Under the pieces are notes generated by a model that saw nothing but the letters and a program-made list of their open reading frames with translations, ran no database searches and was not told where the DNA came from. A DNA stretch of 64,000 nucleotides from an uncultured Anaerolineae bacterium. Its GTDB lineage: Bacteria; Chloroflexota; Anaerolineae; J036; Brachytrichaceae. The stretch spans positions 1 through 64,000 of the forward strand of contig CALIMH010000013.1 in NCBI GenBank assembly GCA_938028725.1, given 5' to 3'. Positions within the stretch are counted from its first letter, which is position 1. Each line of letters opens with the position of its first letter. Made by a program: the position numbers and the translations under genes. Below, one piece after another: positions 42,305 to 52,750 of the stretch.

Positions 42305-43627
42305 TCAAGGGTGGTGTGGCTCTTCGGTGCGCACTTTGAGGCGCAGGCCCTCCACGCTCACTACGCGCACATGCTGGCCGGGTTCAATCGGTCCACTCAG
42401 GCTCTCGGCTGTCCAATCCTCACCTGCGACATGCACGATGCCGAGCGGGTCTAGCCTGGTGCGCACTTCGCCCATGGCGCCGACCGGCACGCGGATCTCT
42501 ACCGGTCTGCGCCGTGAGCGCATGATGGATACCATCAGCGCAAGGAATGCTCCGCCAACCACCACGGACGTGCCAATCACTAACGGCACCGACACGCGGA
42601 AGTAGGGTAGGGAGCCTGGCGAGTTAAACAACACCAGCACACCGATCACCAGCGAGACAACTGCCCCTAAGCTGAGCAAGCCGATGCCCGTTTGCAGGTC
42701 CACCAAAAACAAAACCACGGCCAACACGATGAACACCAAGCCAAACCAGTTCACCGGCAGCACGCCCAGCCCATACAGCGCTAAGGCAAGCGACACCACC
42801 CCCACCAGCCCCGGCAACCCAATGCCAGGGCTAGAAAGCTCGATGAGGAGCGCTTGTGCGCCGATGAAGAGTAGCAAAAACAGGATGTTGGGGTTGGTCA
42901 GTAGCGAAAGCAAGTTCTCCAACAGCCCCATTTCGAACGCTACCTCGCGCAATCCGGTTGTGCGAAGCGTGACTTCGCGCTCTTGCACAAGCACTGTTCT
43001 TCCATCGAGCTGCTTGAGCAAATCGGGCACATCCTGCGCAAAGATGTCAACCAAGCCGATTCGCAGTGCCTCTTCGGCAGTGGCGGCGCGGGCCTCCTCG
43101 ATCATGGACTCGGCCAGCGCGATGGCCTCGGCTGGACGACGAGCAGCCAAGGTGCGCACCTTCGCCTTCAGAATGTTTTTGACCTTAGCACCCATGGTCT
43201 CGCCGATATCCTCGCCTTGGCCACCGACAGGGCTGGCTGCGCCGATGGTAGTCTGCGGGGACATTGCACTAATGTGGCCGGCCAGTGTGATCAGCGTGCC
43301 GGCGCTGCCGGCTTCCGCGCCGCGCGGCGCGACGAACACCACCACCGGCTTTGGGCTGGTGAGGATGACATTGATGATGCGGTCCATCAGGTCAATTTGG
43401 CCGCCTGGTGTGTTAAGCTGGAGCACAATCAGCTCGCTGTTGTCTGCCTCTGCTGCGCGCACACCGCGCTCCAGGTATGAAAGCCACACCGGCGTGAGCG
43501 GCCCCTCCACCCGCATCACCAGCGCGTGATCGCTCCTTGCCTGTGCTCTCGCGAGGCTCATGGCGAGCCACATCGTGCTCAGCAGTACGAGCGCTGTGCT
43601 GAGCCTGAAACGCCTCAACCCTGTCAT
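42305..43627 (-). CDS. NfeD family membrane-bound serine protease (ClpP class), long form
   Basis: 440 residues. An N-terminal signal segment is followed by a ClpP-fold protease domain (LELNTPGG-like LQLNTPGGQIDLMDRIIN; nucleophile serine in AEAGSAGTLI near residue 107; lysine in KVKNILKAKVRTLA). Four to five membrane helices follow (residues ~235-375). The C-terminal NfeD OB-fold is VPVGAMGEVRTRLDPLGIVHVAGEDWTA. It is the NfeD1b architecture. Partner stomatin-like (STOPP/FloA) proteins are usually adjacent but none is here. It probably cleaves the C-terminus of membrane partners. Confidence 0.88.
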   Translation of the reverse strand: MTGLRRFRLSTALVLLSTMWLAMSLARAQARSDHALVMRVEGPLTPVWLSYLERGVRAAEADNSELIVLQLNTPGGQIDLMDRIINVILTSPKPVVVFVAPRGAEAGSAGTLITLAGHISAMSPQTTIGAASPVGGQGEDIGETMGAKVKNILKAKVRTLAARRPAEAIALAESMIEEARAATAEEALRIGLVDIFAQDVPDLLKQLDGRTVLVQEREVTLRTTGLREVAFEMGLLENLLSLLTNPNILFLLLFIGAQALLIELSSPGIGLPGLVGVVSLALALYGLGVLPVNWFGLVFIVLAVVLFLVDLQTGIGLLSLGAVVSLVIGVLVLFNSPGSLPYFRVSVPLVIGTSVVVGGAFLALMVSIMRSRRRPVEIRVPVGAMGEVRTRLDPLGIVHVAGEDWTAESLSGPIEPGQHVRVVSVEGLRLKVRTEEPHHP

Positions 43628-43758
43628 CGTTTTTGATTTTAAGGGAGGCGTTCATGGCCGAAGTGTGATGCTCATCAACTCTGCATGTGCTTCTTGGCTT
43701 TGAGCAGAGGCAGGCTTGGCCTGCAACTTATCGAAGAGGTGAACGCAGCCAATCTCAC

Positions 43759-45174
<1,416 letters not shown>

Positions 45175-45243
45175 GTTCACGAACTCAACACGCGTCAGAG
45201 CTGGATTTTGAAGCGATTCTAGCAACATGGCTGTGGCGGCGCG

Positions 45244-45249
45244 TATACT
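45244..45249 (+). promoter_or_regulatory. -10 box before the Thermus-type isocitrate dehydrogenase
   Basis: TATACT lies 9 bases before the ATG at 45259, in the divergent region between the two isocitrate dehydrogenase genes. It would give an almost leaderless message. No Shine-Dalgarno is seen. Confidence 0.4.
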
Positions 45250-45258
45250 TTCCGCGCT

Positions 45259-46707
45259 ATGTCGGCCTCCTCAACCATCCCTATCACAGTAGCCTATGGC
45301 GATGGCATTGGGCCTGAGATTACCGAGGCGGTGCTGCGTATTTTGCAAGCGGCAGGCGCACCCTTGAGATACGATGTGATCGAGGTCGGCCAAAAAGCGC
45401 AACAACGCGGCTATCGCGTGGGCATCGCCCCTGAGTCGTGGGAAGTGCTGCAGCGTAATGCGGCGTTCCTCAAAGCGCCGATCACTACCCAGCTTGGCAA
45501 GGGGGATAAGAGCTTCACTGTCACTGCGCGCCTAGCGCTAGACCTTTTCGCCAATGTGCGGCCGGTGCGATCCTATGAGCCGTTCGTGGCGTCTGCGCGC
45601 CCTGGTGTGGACGTGGTGATCGTGCGGGAGAACGAGGAGGATGTGTATGTCGGTGTTGAGCATCGTCGCACGCCAGAGGTGATCGAGTCGCTGAAGCTGG
45701 TCACGCGCCCTGGCGTCGAGCGCATCATCCGCTACGCTTTTGAATACGCGCGTGCCCGTGGCCGCCGCAAAGTGACTTGCATGACCAAGGACAACATCCT
45801 CAAGATGGCCGATGGCCTATTCCATCGCGTGTTCGAGGAGATCGCCGCACAACACCCTGACATCCAAAGCGAACACATGATTGTGGACATTGGCGCAGCG
45901 CGCCTGGCCACACAGCCGGAGCGGTTCGACGTGATTGTGACGCTCAACCTCTACGGCGACATTCTCTCCGACGTAGCAGCGCAAGTAGCAGGTTCGGTGG
46001 GCTTAGCTGGCTCGGCGAACATCGGCCCCAACGTAGCGATGTTTGAAGCTGTCCATGGCAGCGCGCCCGACATTGCTGGCCAAGGAGTGGCTAACCCCTC
46101 TGGTTTGTTGATGGCCGCTGTTCAGATGCTGGTGCATTTAGGTCTGGTGGAGCACGCGGCGCACATTGAGAACGCTTGGCTGCGCACGCTCGAAGACGGC
46201 ATTCACACAGCCGACCTGTATCGGCCCGGTGTCAGCCGCGTCCAAGTTGGCACTCAGGAGTTCGCCAATGCTGTGATCGAGCGGCTGGGCGAGTCACCGC
46301 GCCACCTGAAGCCTGCCTTTTACCGCGCTGGTAGCGTGCGCGTCGCTGCTGCGTCCAACCCACCGATGCAGCAGACGCTGGTCGGCGTGGACGTCTGGGT
46401 GCGTTGGGATGAGGAGGGGCGTGATCCAGAAACCCTGGCGGCGCGCTGGCGTCATGCCTTGCCGGAAGGTTGGCAGCTCACACTCATCACCAATCGTGGC
46501 GTGAAGGTGTATCCGAGCGGCTCCCCTCAGATCTTCTGCACTGACCATTGGTGCTGTCGTTGCATCAGCGTGCATCCTTCGGCCTCATTCGACGCTGTGT
46601 TGGACCTACTTCACGCCATATGCCGAGCCGGCTTTGTGATAACCAAGGCGGAGAGCCTCTACCACTTCGATGGAGAGCAAGGCTACACATTAGGCCAAGG
46701 TGAGTGA
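45259..46707 (+). CDS. Isocitrate dehydrogenase, Thermus-type with C-terminal extra domain
   Basis: 482 residues. The first ~340 residues are the beta-decarboxylating dehydrogenase fold: [78 protein letters not shown]. The last ~135 residues are an added domain: [54 protein letters not shown]. These match the C-terminal domain of Thermus thermophilus isocitrate dehydrogenase. In the phosphorylation-loop position it has [13 protein letters not shown]. The cofactor preference is uncertain. Alternatives are a related homoisocitrate or tartrate dehydrogenase, but the extra domain argues for isocitrate. It is divergent from icd. Confidence 0.85.
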   Translation: MSASSTIPITVAYGDGIGPEITEAVLRILQAAGAPLRYDVIEVGQKAQQRGYRVGIAPESWEVLQRNAAFLKAPITTQLGKGDKSFTVTARLALDLFANVRPVRSYEPFVASARPGVDVVIVRENEEDVYVGVEHRRTPEVIESLKLVTRPGVERIIRYAFEYARARGRRKVTCMTKDNILKMADGLFHRVFEEIAAQHPDIQSEHMIVDIGAARLATQPERFDVIVTLNLYGDILSDVAAQVAGSVGLAGSANIGPNVAMFEAVHGSAPDIAGQGVANPSGLLMAAVQMLVHLGLVEHAAHIENAWLRTLEDGIHTADLYRPGVSRVQVGTQEFANAVIERLGESPRHLKPAFYRAGSVRVAAASNPPMQQTLVGVDVWVRWDEEGRDPETLAARWRHALPEGWQLTLITNRGVKVYPSGSPQIFCTDHWCCRCISVHPSASFDAVLDLLHAICRAGFVITKAESLYHFDGEQGYTLGQGE

Positions 46708-46802
46708 GTAATCGCTGATGCCAGCACTTCATGTTTACTGCTCTTTAGATAAGCAAGCACACGCATGTGCTGATTGTTGGTTTGTCGTGAGGAGGTTTTC
46801 AA

Positions 46803-47561
46803 GTGGAAGGAGTATTCAGACCGACCTATGGCACATTGTCCACCTCGTCACAGCAAGTGACGCGCATCATTGGCGCTATCGCAGCAGTGATGATCGCGCT
46901 AGCAGTTGCGCTCGTGTTTTTCGTTGCTCCACCAGGTGATGTTCGTTCTGGCGGAGAGGCCCAGCGCATCTTCTACTTCCACATCTCGTCAGCTTGGATA
47001 GGCTTTGGCTCATGGTTGGTGACGGCCTTTTGCAGTGCGCGTTATCTGCGCACGCGCGATCTGATCTGGGATCGCCGTGCTTATGCCAGCGCTGAGATTG
47101 GTGTGCTATTCATTGTCCTGGTGCTGCTCAGCGGCATGTTGTGGGGCCGTCCCACTTGGAACGCCTGGTGGACATGGGACTTTAAGCTGACGCTGAGCGC
47201 ATTGCAATTCTTGATATACGTAGCCTATCTGATGCTGCGCGGCGGCATCGAAAACGTGAACCAGCGAGCACGCTTCTCGTCGGTGTATGGCATTGTCGGC
47301 GCGCTCACTGTGCCGTTGAACTTCTTGGTGAGCCGCGTGCTGCAGAGCGTTCATCCCGCAGTGTTTGGGCCAAGCGTCAACGCCGCGCAGCAAGGCGGCT
47401 TTGGTGTTTCTGCCGACCGCATGGTGGTCTTAACCTTTTGCATGATTGCGGTGACGGTGCTCTACATCTTCTTCTTTCGCTCACGCTTAGCCTTGCTGGA
47501 GCGCGAGGAGGCAATAGGCACACGGAAGGCTGCGTTGATTGAATCGCAGGCACGAGCATGA
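46803..47561 (+). CDS. ccmC: Heme exporter/cytochrome c maturation protein CcmC
   Basis: 252 residues from a GTG at 46803, with GAGGAGG about 10 bases upstream. Six membrane helices are seen. The tryptophan-rich heme-binding motif is WGRPTWNAWWTWDFKLT, with conserved histidines in IFYFHISSAWIGF and in LQSVHPAVFGP. CcmC loads heme onto CcmE at the outer face of the membrane. Its stop overlaps the start of ccmD as ATGA. The other ccm genes (A, B, E, F, H) are not here. Confidence 0.93.
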   Translation: MEGVFRPTYGTLSTSSQQVTRIIGAIAAVMIALAVALVFFVAPPGDVRSGGEAQRIFYFHISSAWIGFGSWLVTAFCSARYLRTRDLIWDRRAYASAEIGVLFIVLVLLSGMLWGRPTWNAWWTWDFKLTLSALQFLIYVAYLMLRGGIENVNQRARFSSVYGIVGALTVPLNFLVSRVLQSVHPAVFGPSVNAAQQGGFGVSADRMVVLTFCMIAVTVLYIFFFRSRLALLEREEAIGTRKAALIESQARA

Positions 47562-47731
47562 GTTTGCTGGAAGACCGAAACGCGATTTATTTATTCACTG
47601 CCTATGGTGTATTCCTCGGTGGCATGATCGTATACGCGCTTTCGTTGTGGTGGCGCAAGCGACAGCTTGACCGTGACGCGGCGCTGCTCGATGAGCTCGA
47701 GCGGGAGGAGCAAGCGGGCAAGCGAAGCTAA
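47558..47731 (+). CDS. ccmD: CcmD-like small membrane protein
   Basis: 57 residues, opening MSLLEDRNAIYLFTAYGVF, with one membrane helix (IYLFTAYGVFLGGMIVYALS) and a short charged C-terminal tail (RKRQLDRDAALLDELEREE). Length, single helix with a tyrosine-rich start, and position right after ccmC (ATGA overlap at 47558-47561) fit CcmD, which helps release heme-loaded CcmE. It was found by reading the gap, as it is very short. A hairpin terminator follows after 28 bases. Confidence 0.8.
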   Translation: MSLLEDRNAIYLFTAYGVFLGGMIVYALSLWWRKRQLDRDAALLDELEREEQAGKRS

Positions 47732-47759
47732 GGGTGCGTCAACGCCAAGCTTGTTGCAG

Positions 47760-47807
47760 GCGCGGACGAGGGTCATCACACAAAGCCTTCGTCCGCGCTG
47801 TGCTTTT
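47760..47807 (+). terminator. Hairpin terminator after ccmCD
   Basis: GCGCGGACGAGGG (47760-47772) pairs with CCTTCGTCCGCGC (47786-47798), 13 bp with one G-U pair. The tail TGTGCTTTTCGTT has a short T-run. Confidence 0.7.
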
Positions 47808-47861
47808 CGTTGTCATCTTGCTACGCCCAACAGCTTGACTATGCAGCGAGTGAGTTGACGA

Positions 47862-47894
47862 AAACACAGGAGGCACGTCATCACGTGCCTCCTG
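47862..47894 (-). terminator. Hairpin terminator of the initiator tRNA gene
   Basis: A perfect 12-bp stem (47867-47878 with 47883-47894) and a 4-base loop. On the minus strand it is followed by TGTTTTCG. It lies 4 bases downstream of the tRNA 3' end. Confidence 0.8.
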
Positions 47895-47898
47895 GAAG

Positions 47899-47970
<72 letters not shown>

Positions 47971-48031
47971 TCGTGCAAGGCAACATTATTACACAAGTCT
48001 ACTGTTTTGTCAAGGGCTGAAGGCGCTTTCG

Positions 48032-49218
48032 CAGGGCTTTCAATAATCTAACATCAGAGTGGTAATCCCAGGTCATGGCGTGCTGCCAAACGGTGGCGCG
48101 CATCAGGAACATGAGGTGCGTCAAGCGTTCGCAACAGATTCAAGGCGATGTTCCGAATGTTACTCAAACCATACCCGATTGTGCGTCCCGACAAGCGATC
48201 TTCATCCATGCTCACATCCCGAACATAAAAGATACGATTCTCAAGCCCCCAGTGCCCACGTAACAGCGCCGCTGCCCGCTTAGCAGTAAGATTCCAACGG
48301 AAGGCCGCTCCAGCAACCCAAAGCGAGCATGTCTCCTCTTCTTTGCCGCTCGAAAGATTCTCACGATAGCGCACAATCCAGCCGCACGCCTGCACGCCCA
48401 GCCAGCCAAATTCACGCTCTAGATACGCTTGCATGTCTTCATTGCAGGATACCAACCACACTTTCCGAACTTCATATCGTCCATGCTTCTTCTCAGTCTT
48501 CTGCCAATCTGGCCGACTGCTGGTAGCCTGTGGACGATGAAACAGCAGCCACCTTTCCAATACCTGCTTCAGCCAGGGTTGATTGTCTTTGATGAGACCG
48601 ATGTAGGCCCCCCTTTTTCAACCACCTTGCGGACAAGCGGGGCTTTGAGCAAACCAGCATCGGCGCTGACAACCTTTCCACTCAGGTCTTCCGCTTCTAA
48701 AAGGCGCAACGCAGCTGCCAACTCGTCTCCCCCTTCCACTGCCTGTTGCGCTAATACCTGATGCAGACTCTGTCCCATCATCGTCACCACACGCAATGCC
48801 TGCTCTTCGGCTCGTTTACTGCCTCGCAACACTTTCCCATCCAGCGCTAGCTCCGCTTCGTTCCCTCCCCATGCTCGAAGCACTCCCTGGAGCGCATCTG
48901 CTGAAAGACGGGTCAGCAAATACCAAAACGTACCCAACGATGGAAGACGATCATTTGCCCACAGGTCTAAAGGCCAAAAGTTTAGCAACTCTTCTTCTCG
49001 TTCTCGTGCCCATTGCCACATGCCACGCAACGAATTCTCTCCATGCGCAGCTGCCAAGATGAGGACCGCCAGCATCCCGTGCAAGGGGTACTGGCGACGA
49101 CGGCGGGAACGAGGGTCGGGAATTGCCTTAAGCAAGGAAAGCAAACTCATCGCTACTCTCCATACCTTTCGGAATGGAATCTTTCACTCTCAAATCATAC
49201 TACGATTAAAAAGCCCTG
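48032..49218 (-). mobile_element. ISAs1-family insertion sequence
   Basis: 1187 bases, a normal length for this family. The ends form an imperfect inverted repeat: CAGGGCTTTCAATAAT at 48032 and, on the other strand at 49218, CAGGGCTTTTTAATCG. The single transposase gene inside is on the minus strand and is frameshifted. No convincing flanking target repeat was found: the left flank GCGCTTTCG and the right flank GTCACGCGA do not match. It lies 61 bases upstream of the initiator tRNA gene's 5' end. Confidence 0.88.
48054..49150 (-). pseudogene. ISAs1-family transposase, frameshifted at a six-G run
   Basis: The N-terminal part (49150 down to ~48613) reads LLSLLKAIPDPRSRRRRQYP and LALDGKVLRGSKRAEEQAL, with the first catalytic aspartate in LALDG and the second in VVSADAGLLK. 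After the run CCCCCC at 48608-48613 (GGGGGG on the coding strand) the frame fails. The right continuation, YIGLIKDNQPWLKQVLERW, is in the -1 frame and runs to 48054 with the catalytic glutamate in HWGLENRIFYVRDVSMDE. One missing G in the run explains the break. A homopolymer sequencing error or a natural loss are both possible; programmed frameshifting is not usual in this family. Confidence 0.85.
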
Positions 49219-49589
49219 GTCACGCGACGTGAGGGATTGACTTTTGCCATGCTTGTGGTAAAACTGTGAATGTTATCGGGATTTTACGACAACCAGCGAC
49301 TTGTGCGACAATTCGTAATTTCAGGAGATTGATGAGCGTTGCGATGTGCGACCGCCCTTCGTCCCGGTTCTTCGATGTGGGCATCGCGTCCGTCATCCGC
49401 ATTCTCTGCGCTTGTGTTCGCATCGCTGCTGCATCGCGCTTCATCGCGTTGCTCCTGCCGCCAGCGGAGCAGTTTCGGTTCGGCGTAAGGCGAGAGAGCG
49501 TTGCCTCCCCTCGTCCCCTGTCTCTCGCTTTCGCATCTTCGTCGTCACTCGGTTAATTTCCTAAACATTTCACAAAAAGGAGAGGAAGC
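49219..49589. other. Upstream region of sugar ABC operon
   Basis: 371 bases between the insertion sequence and the binding-protein gene. Plus-strand frames here are short and lack domains. AAAAAGGAGAGGAAGC just before 49590 is a strong Shine-Dalgarno sequence for the binding protein. A promoter presumably lies here, but no clear -10/-35 pair was picked. No regulator gene or convincing operator dyad was recognised. Confidence 0.45.
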
Positions 49590-50945
49590 ATGAAGACCAC
49601 GTATCGCCTGATCGGCCTGATGGCCGTTGCTGGCCTGACCCTGTCTGCCTGCGCAGCGCCTGTCGCGCCGCCGGCGCAACCGGCTCAGCCTGCCCAGCCC
49701 ACTCAACCGGCTGCCACAGAGGCCCCGGCGGCAGCCGCTGAGATTAGTCTGCGCTGGCGCACGCGACCCGACAACAAAGAGGAAGCCGACGTGTATGCCA
49801 GCATCAGCGACGAAGTTGCACAGAAGTTGGGCATCAAGTTGACCTATGAACCAGGCGGCAGCGAGACTGCCAGCTACCAAGACGTGCTGCGCACCGAGCT
49901 GGCTGCCGGCACCGCGCCTGACGTGTTCTGGATTCCTGGCACCGACATCGCCGATTTCGTCCAGCGCGGCCTGTTGCTCGATCTGCGCCCATACGCCAAT
50001 GCCACCGAGGGTTACAGCGACTCGAACTACTACCCCGAGCCGATGTTCCACCTGACTTACAACCCGGCGACCGGTAAGACAGGCGAAGTACTGTGGGGGC
50101 TGCCACGCGACGTATCCACATTCGTACTGTATCTGAACCTTGACCTCATTAACGAAGCCGGCGCGCCCGACCCGCGCGAGTTGGCCAAAGAGGGTAAATG
50201 GGATTGGGCCGCTTTCAAAGAAGTGGCCGAGAAGGTGAACGCGCTCGGCAGCGACATCAAGGGCTATGGCATGAACGCATGGTGGGGACCGTTTGGCGCG
50301 TTCATGAACGCGGCCGGCGGCGGTTTCTTCAACGCGGAGCGCAACGCCTGCAACCTGAATAGCAAAGAATCGCTGGAAGGGCTAGCGTTCGCGCGCAGCC
50401 TGTATGACGCCGGCGTAGCCGTGCCCTATGGCGAAGACAGCGAACCGCCTTTCCGCGCCGGCAAGGTCGGCATGTTCCAGAATGGTCGCTGGGCCACGCC
50501 CGGCATCAGCACGGTCACATTCAACTGGGATGTGGTGGAGCTGCCAAAGGGTCCAAGCGGCCACATGGGCAACTGGCTGTTCTGGGGCGCTTATGTCGTG
50601 AATAAGAACACCAAGCACCCTGAGGCGGCCTGGAAGGTAGTTGATGCGCTGACCCAGCCCGACATTCAGGCGAAGGTCGCTGCACGTGGCACCAACATCC
50701 CCAGCCGCGTAGGCGAGGCTGTATTCGCGGAATTTCTGAAGATCATGCCGGAGAAGAACAATCAGGCTTTCCTGAATGGCCTGGCCGACAAGCCCACCGC
50801 CGAAGGCCCACTGTGGACGGGGAGCTGGCCCGACTTCGATAAAGCCATGAGCGCGAAGGTCAGCGATGTGTTGACCGGCAAGCTGTCGGTGGAGGACTTC
50901 GGTAAGACCATCTGCGACGAAGCCGGCAAAGCCTTCAACAAGTAA
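49590..50945 (+). CDS. Sugar ABC transporter substrate-binding lipoprotein
   Basis: 451 residues. The signal peptide ends in the lipobox LSAC, followed by a QPAQPAQ-type linker. The body is a family 1 extracellular solute-binding fold: ISDEVAQKLGIKLTYEPGG, GTAPDVFWIPGTDIADFV, LWGLPRDVSTFVLYLNLDLI, and the late NWLFWGAYVVNKNTKHPEAAW motif typical of sugar binders. It captures an oligosaccharide or polyol outside the membrane. The sugar is not known. It heads an operon with two permeases; no ATPase is linked, so a shared MsmK-type ATPase elsewhere is likely. Confidence 0.92.
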   Translation: MKTTYRLIGLMAVAGLTLSACAAPVAPPAQPAQPAQPTQPAATEAPAAAAEISLRWRTRPDNKEEADVYASISDEVAQKLGIKLTYEPGGSETASYQDVLRTELAAGTAPDVFWIPGTDIADFVQRGLLLDLRPYANATEGYSDSNYYPEPMFHLTYNPATGKTGEVLWGLPRDVSTFVLYLNLDLINEAGAPDPRELAKEGKWDWAAFKEVAEKVNALGSDIKGYGMNAWWGPFGAFMNAAGGGFFNAERNACNLNSKESLEGLAFARSLYDAGVAVPYGEDSEPPFRAGKVGMFQNGRWATPGISTVTFNWDVVELPKGPSGHMGNWLFWGAYVVNKNTKHPEAAWKVVDALTQPDIQAKVAARGTNIPSRVGEAVFAEFLKIMPEKNNQAFLNGLADKPTAEGPLWTGSWPDFDKAMSAKVSDVLTGKLSVEDFGKTICDEAGKAFNK

Positions 50946-51052
50946 GAAGCCAAGGACTGGCCTGTGCGCTTGCTAGACGCCAATCAGCCAGCATCGCTTC
51001 GCTGCGCGCGACGTTGCTGGCTGATTTCATCTGTGCCAGAATCGAAAGCGTT

Positions 51053-52735
51053 ATGATTTCCGCGACCACCGCGCTTCCCTCTGGCCGTCGCCGTGATCGT
51101 GCGGCGCTGACCGTGCTCACGGTGTGGCACGCTGCGTTGTGCGTCCTGCTAATGGCCGGCGCGCTGGCCACGCTGGCCAGCGCATCCGCGCTTGACCTGC
51201 TCACGATTGCCCTTGCGGTCGTGCAGGCGCTCTTGGCGCTTGGCAGCGCAACCGCTGCAGCCCTGATCTTGCGGCGCAATCACCTCGGGCGCACGCTGTC
51301 GCTCGTCGTCAACTACGTTCTATTTCTTGCCTGCTTGATCGGCCTGGCGCACGTGCTCGGCCTGTTCATGGGGCTGGACGACCTGGCCGACTACATGGCG
51401 CGCGGCGTCCCCTTTCTGATGGGGGCGCTGTTCATCGTGGGCTACTTCGTTGCAGCGACCGAGCTGCGTGAACGCCCCGTGCCCGTAGCGCGCCGAACCT
51501 TGGGGCAGGTGCTGATGACGATTGGCGCAATCGGCTTTGCGCTAACGGCCGGCGTTGTGCCGGCGCTGGCCTCGATCCCCGGCAAGTATGTAAGCAGCGG
51601 CCTACTCCCGCTGGCGCTCACAGCCGGCGCAGTGGTTCTGGGCTACATGCTGTGGAGCATGTGGCGAGGTGAGAGTGCGCGGGCAATGGGAGCGAAGAAC
51701 ATCCACAGTGAGCGGTTAAACGGATGGTTGTTCCTCTCGCCCAACCTGCTGGGCTTCACGCTGTTCTTTGCCGGCCCGTTGTTGTTCTCGCTCTACGTCA
51801 GCTTCACCAACTGGGATTCGTTCAACAAGCGCGACTGGGTGGGGCTGGACAATTACCGGCGCATGTTCAACCTGACCGTGCAGCCCTTGGCGGCACCGGA
51901 TCAGCCGGCGAACCAGGCAATGGATGTGCAGGTGTATGACGAGTTATTCCGCGTCAATCTGCTCGGCCAGAGCTACCTGATTGGGGCGGAGGACAAGCGC
52001 TTCTGGATCTCGCTGCGCAATACGCTAGTGTTCGGCTTGCTGGCCGTGCCGCTTGCGGTCGTGCCGGCGCTGCTGCTGGCTACTTTGCTGAACAGCCGTT
52101 TGCCGGGCATGCGCATTTACCGCACGCTTTACTTCATCCCCAGCGTAGCTGCGGTGGTTGGCGTTGCGCTCATCTGGCAGTGGATGTATAACTCGCAGGT
52201 CGGCTGGATCAACTACTTCATCACTAGCGCCGTCAACCTCATCAACAGCGTCTTCGGGACGAACATCAAGGACCCGCAAATTCGTTGGCTTGCCGATAGC
52301 GACTACGCGCTACTTTCGGTGGTGATCATGAGCGCGTGGCAGTGGTTGGGCTTCAACACGGTACTGTTCTTAGCCGGCCTGCAGACCATCCCGCGTGAGC
52401 TATACGAAGCGGCTACGGTGGACGGCGCTAACCCACGCCAGCAGTTCTTCAACGTCACTCTGCCTATGCTCGCGCCGACCACGCTCTACGTGCTCATCAC
52501 CACGACGATCCAGGCGCTGCAGGTGTTCGACCAGGTGTTCATCGTCAGCAACGGCACCGGTGGTCCGGGCACATCTACGCTAACGATGACGCTCAACTTG
52601 TATCAGAACGGCTTCCAGAGCTTTCGCCAGGGCTATGCGAGCGCCCTGGCATGGGTTCTGTTTGTGGTGATCTTCGCCTTCACGTTATTCCAGTTCCGCC
52701 GGCAGCGGCGCGCCAGCGGCGCGTATGACCTGTGA
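51053..52735 (+). CDS. Sugar ABC transporter permease, MalF-type, with long N-terminal membrane extension
   Basis: 560 residues from the ATG at 51053. The canonical permease starts only at about residue 220 (LNGWLFLSPNLLGFTLFFAG). Before it are six or seven additional hydrophobic helices with no clear homologue. After the first canonical helix a periplasmic insertion of ~50-60 residues (FNLTVQPLAAPDQPANQ) precedes the core. The cytoplasmic coupling loop is ELYEAATVDGANPRQQF. MalF of E. coli has extra helices at its N-terminus too, but only two. It works with the next gene as a heterodimer. Confidence 0.88.
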   Translation: MISATTALPSGRRRDRAALTVLTVWHAALCVLLMAGALATLASASALDLLTIALAVVQALLALGSATAAALILRRNHLGRTLSLVVNYVLFLACLIGLAHVLGLFMGLDDLADYMARGVPFLMGALFIVGYFVAATELRERPVPVARRTLGQVLMTIGAIGFALTAGVVPALASIPGKYVSSGLLPLALTAGAVVLGYMLWSMWRGESARAMGAKNIHSERLNGWLFLSPNLLGFTLFFAGPLLFSLYVSFTNWDSFNKRDWVGLDNYRRMFNLTVQPLAAPDQPANQAMDVQVYDELFRVNLLGQSYLIGAEDKRFWISLRNTLVFGLLAVPLAVVPALLLATLLNSRLPGMRIYRTLYFIPSVAAVVGVALIWQWMYNSQVGWINYFITSAVNLINSVFGTNIKDPQIRWLADSDYALLSVVIMSAWQWLGFNTVLFLAGLQTIPRELYEAATVDGANPRQQFFNVTLPMLAPTTLYVLITTTIQALQVFDQVFIVSNGTGGPGTSTLTMTLNLYQNGFQSFRQGYASALAWVLFVVIFAFTLFQFRRQRRASGAYDL

Positions 52736-52750
52736 CCCCCGCACCCCATC

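Noticed and set aside
48600-48620. Programmed frameshifting in the ISAs1 transposase
   Set aside because: ISAs1 elements normally encode one uninterrupted transposase, and I see no downstream stimulatory structure. An ordinary indel is simpler.
48018-49232. Target-site duplication flanking the insertion sequence
   Set aside because: The 8-10 bases on each side (GCGCTTTCG left, GTCACGCGA right) do not match.
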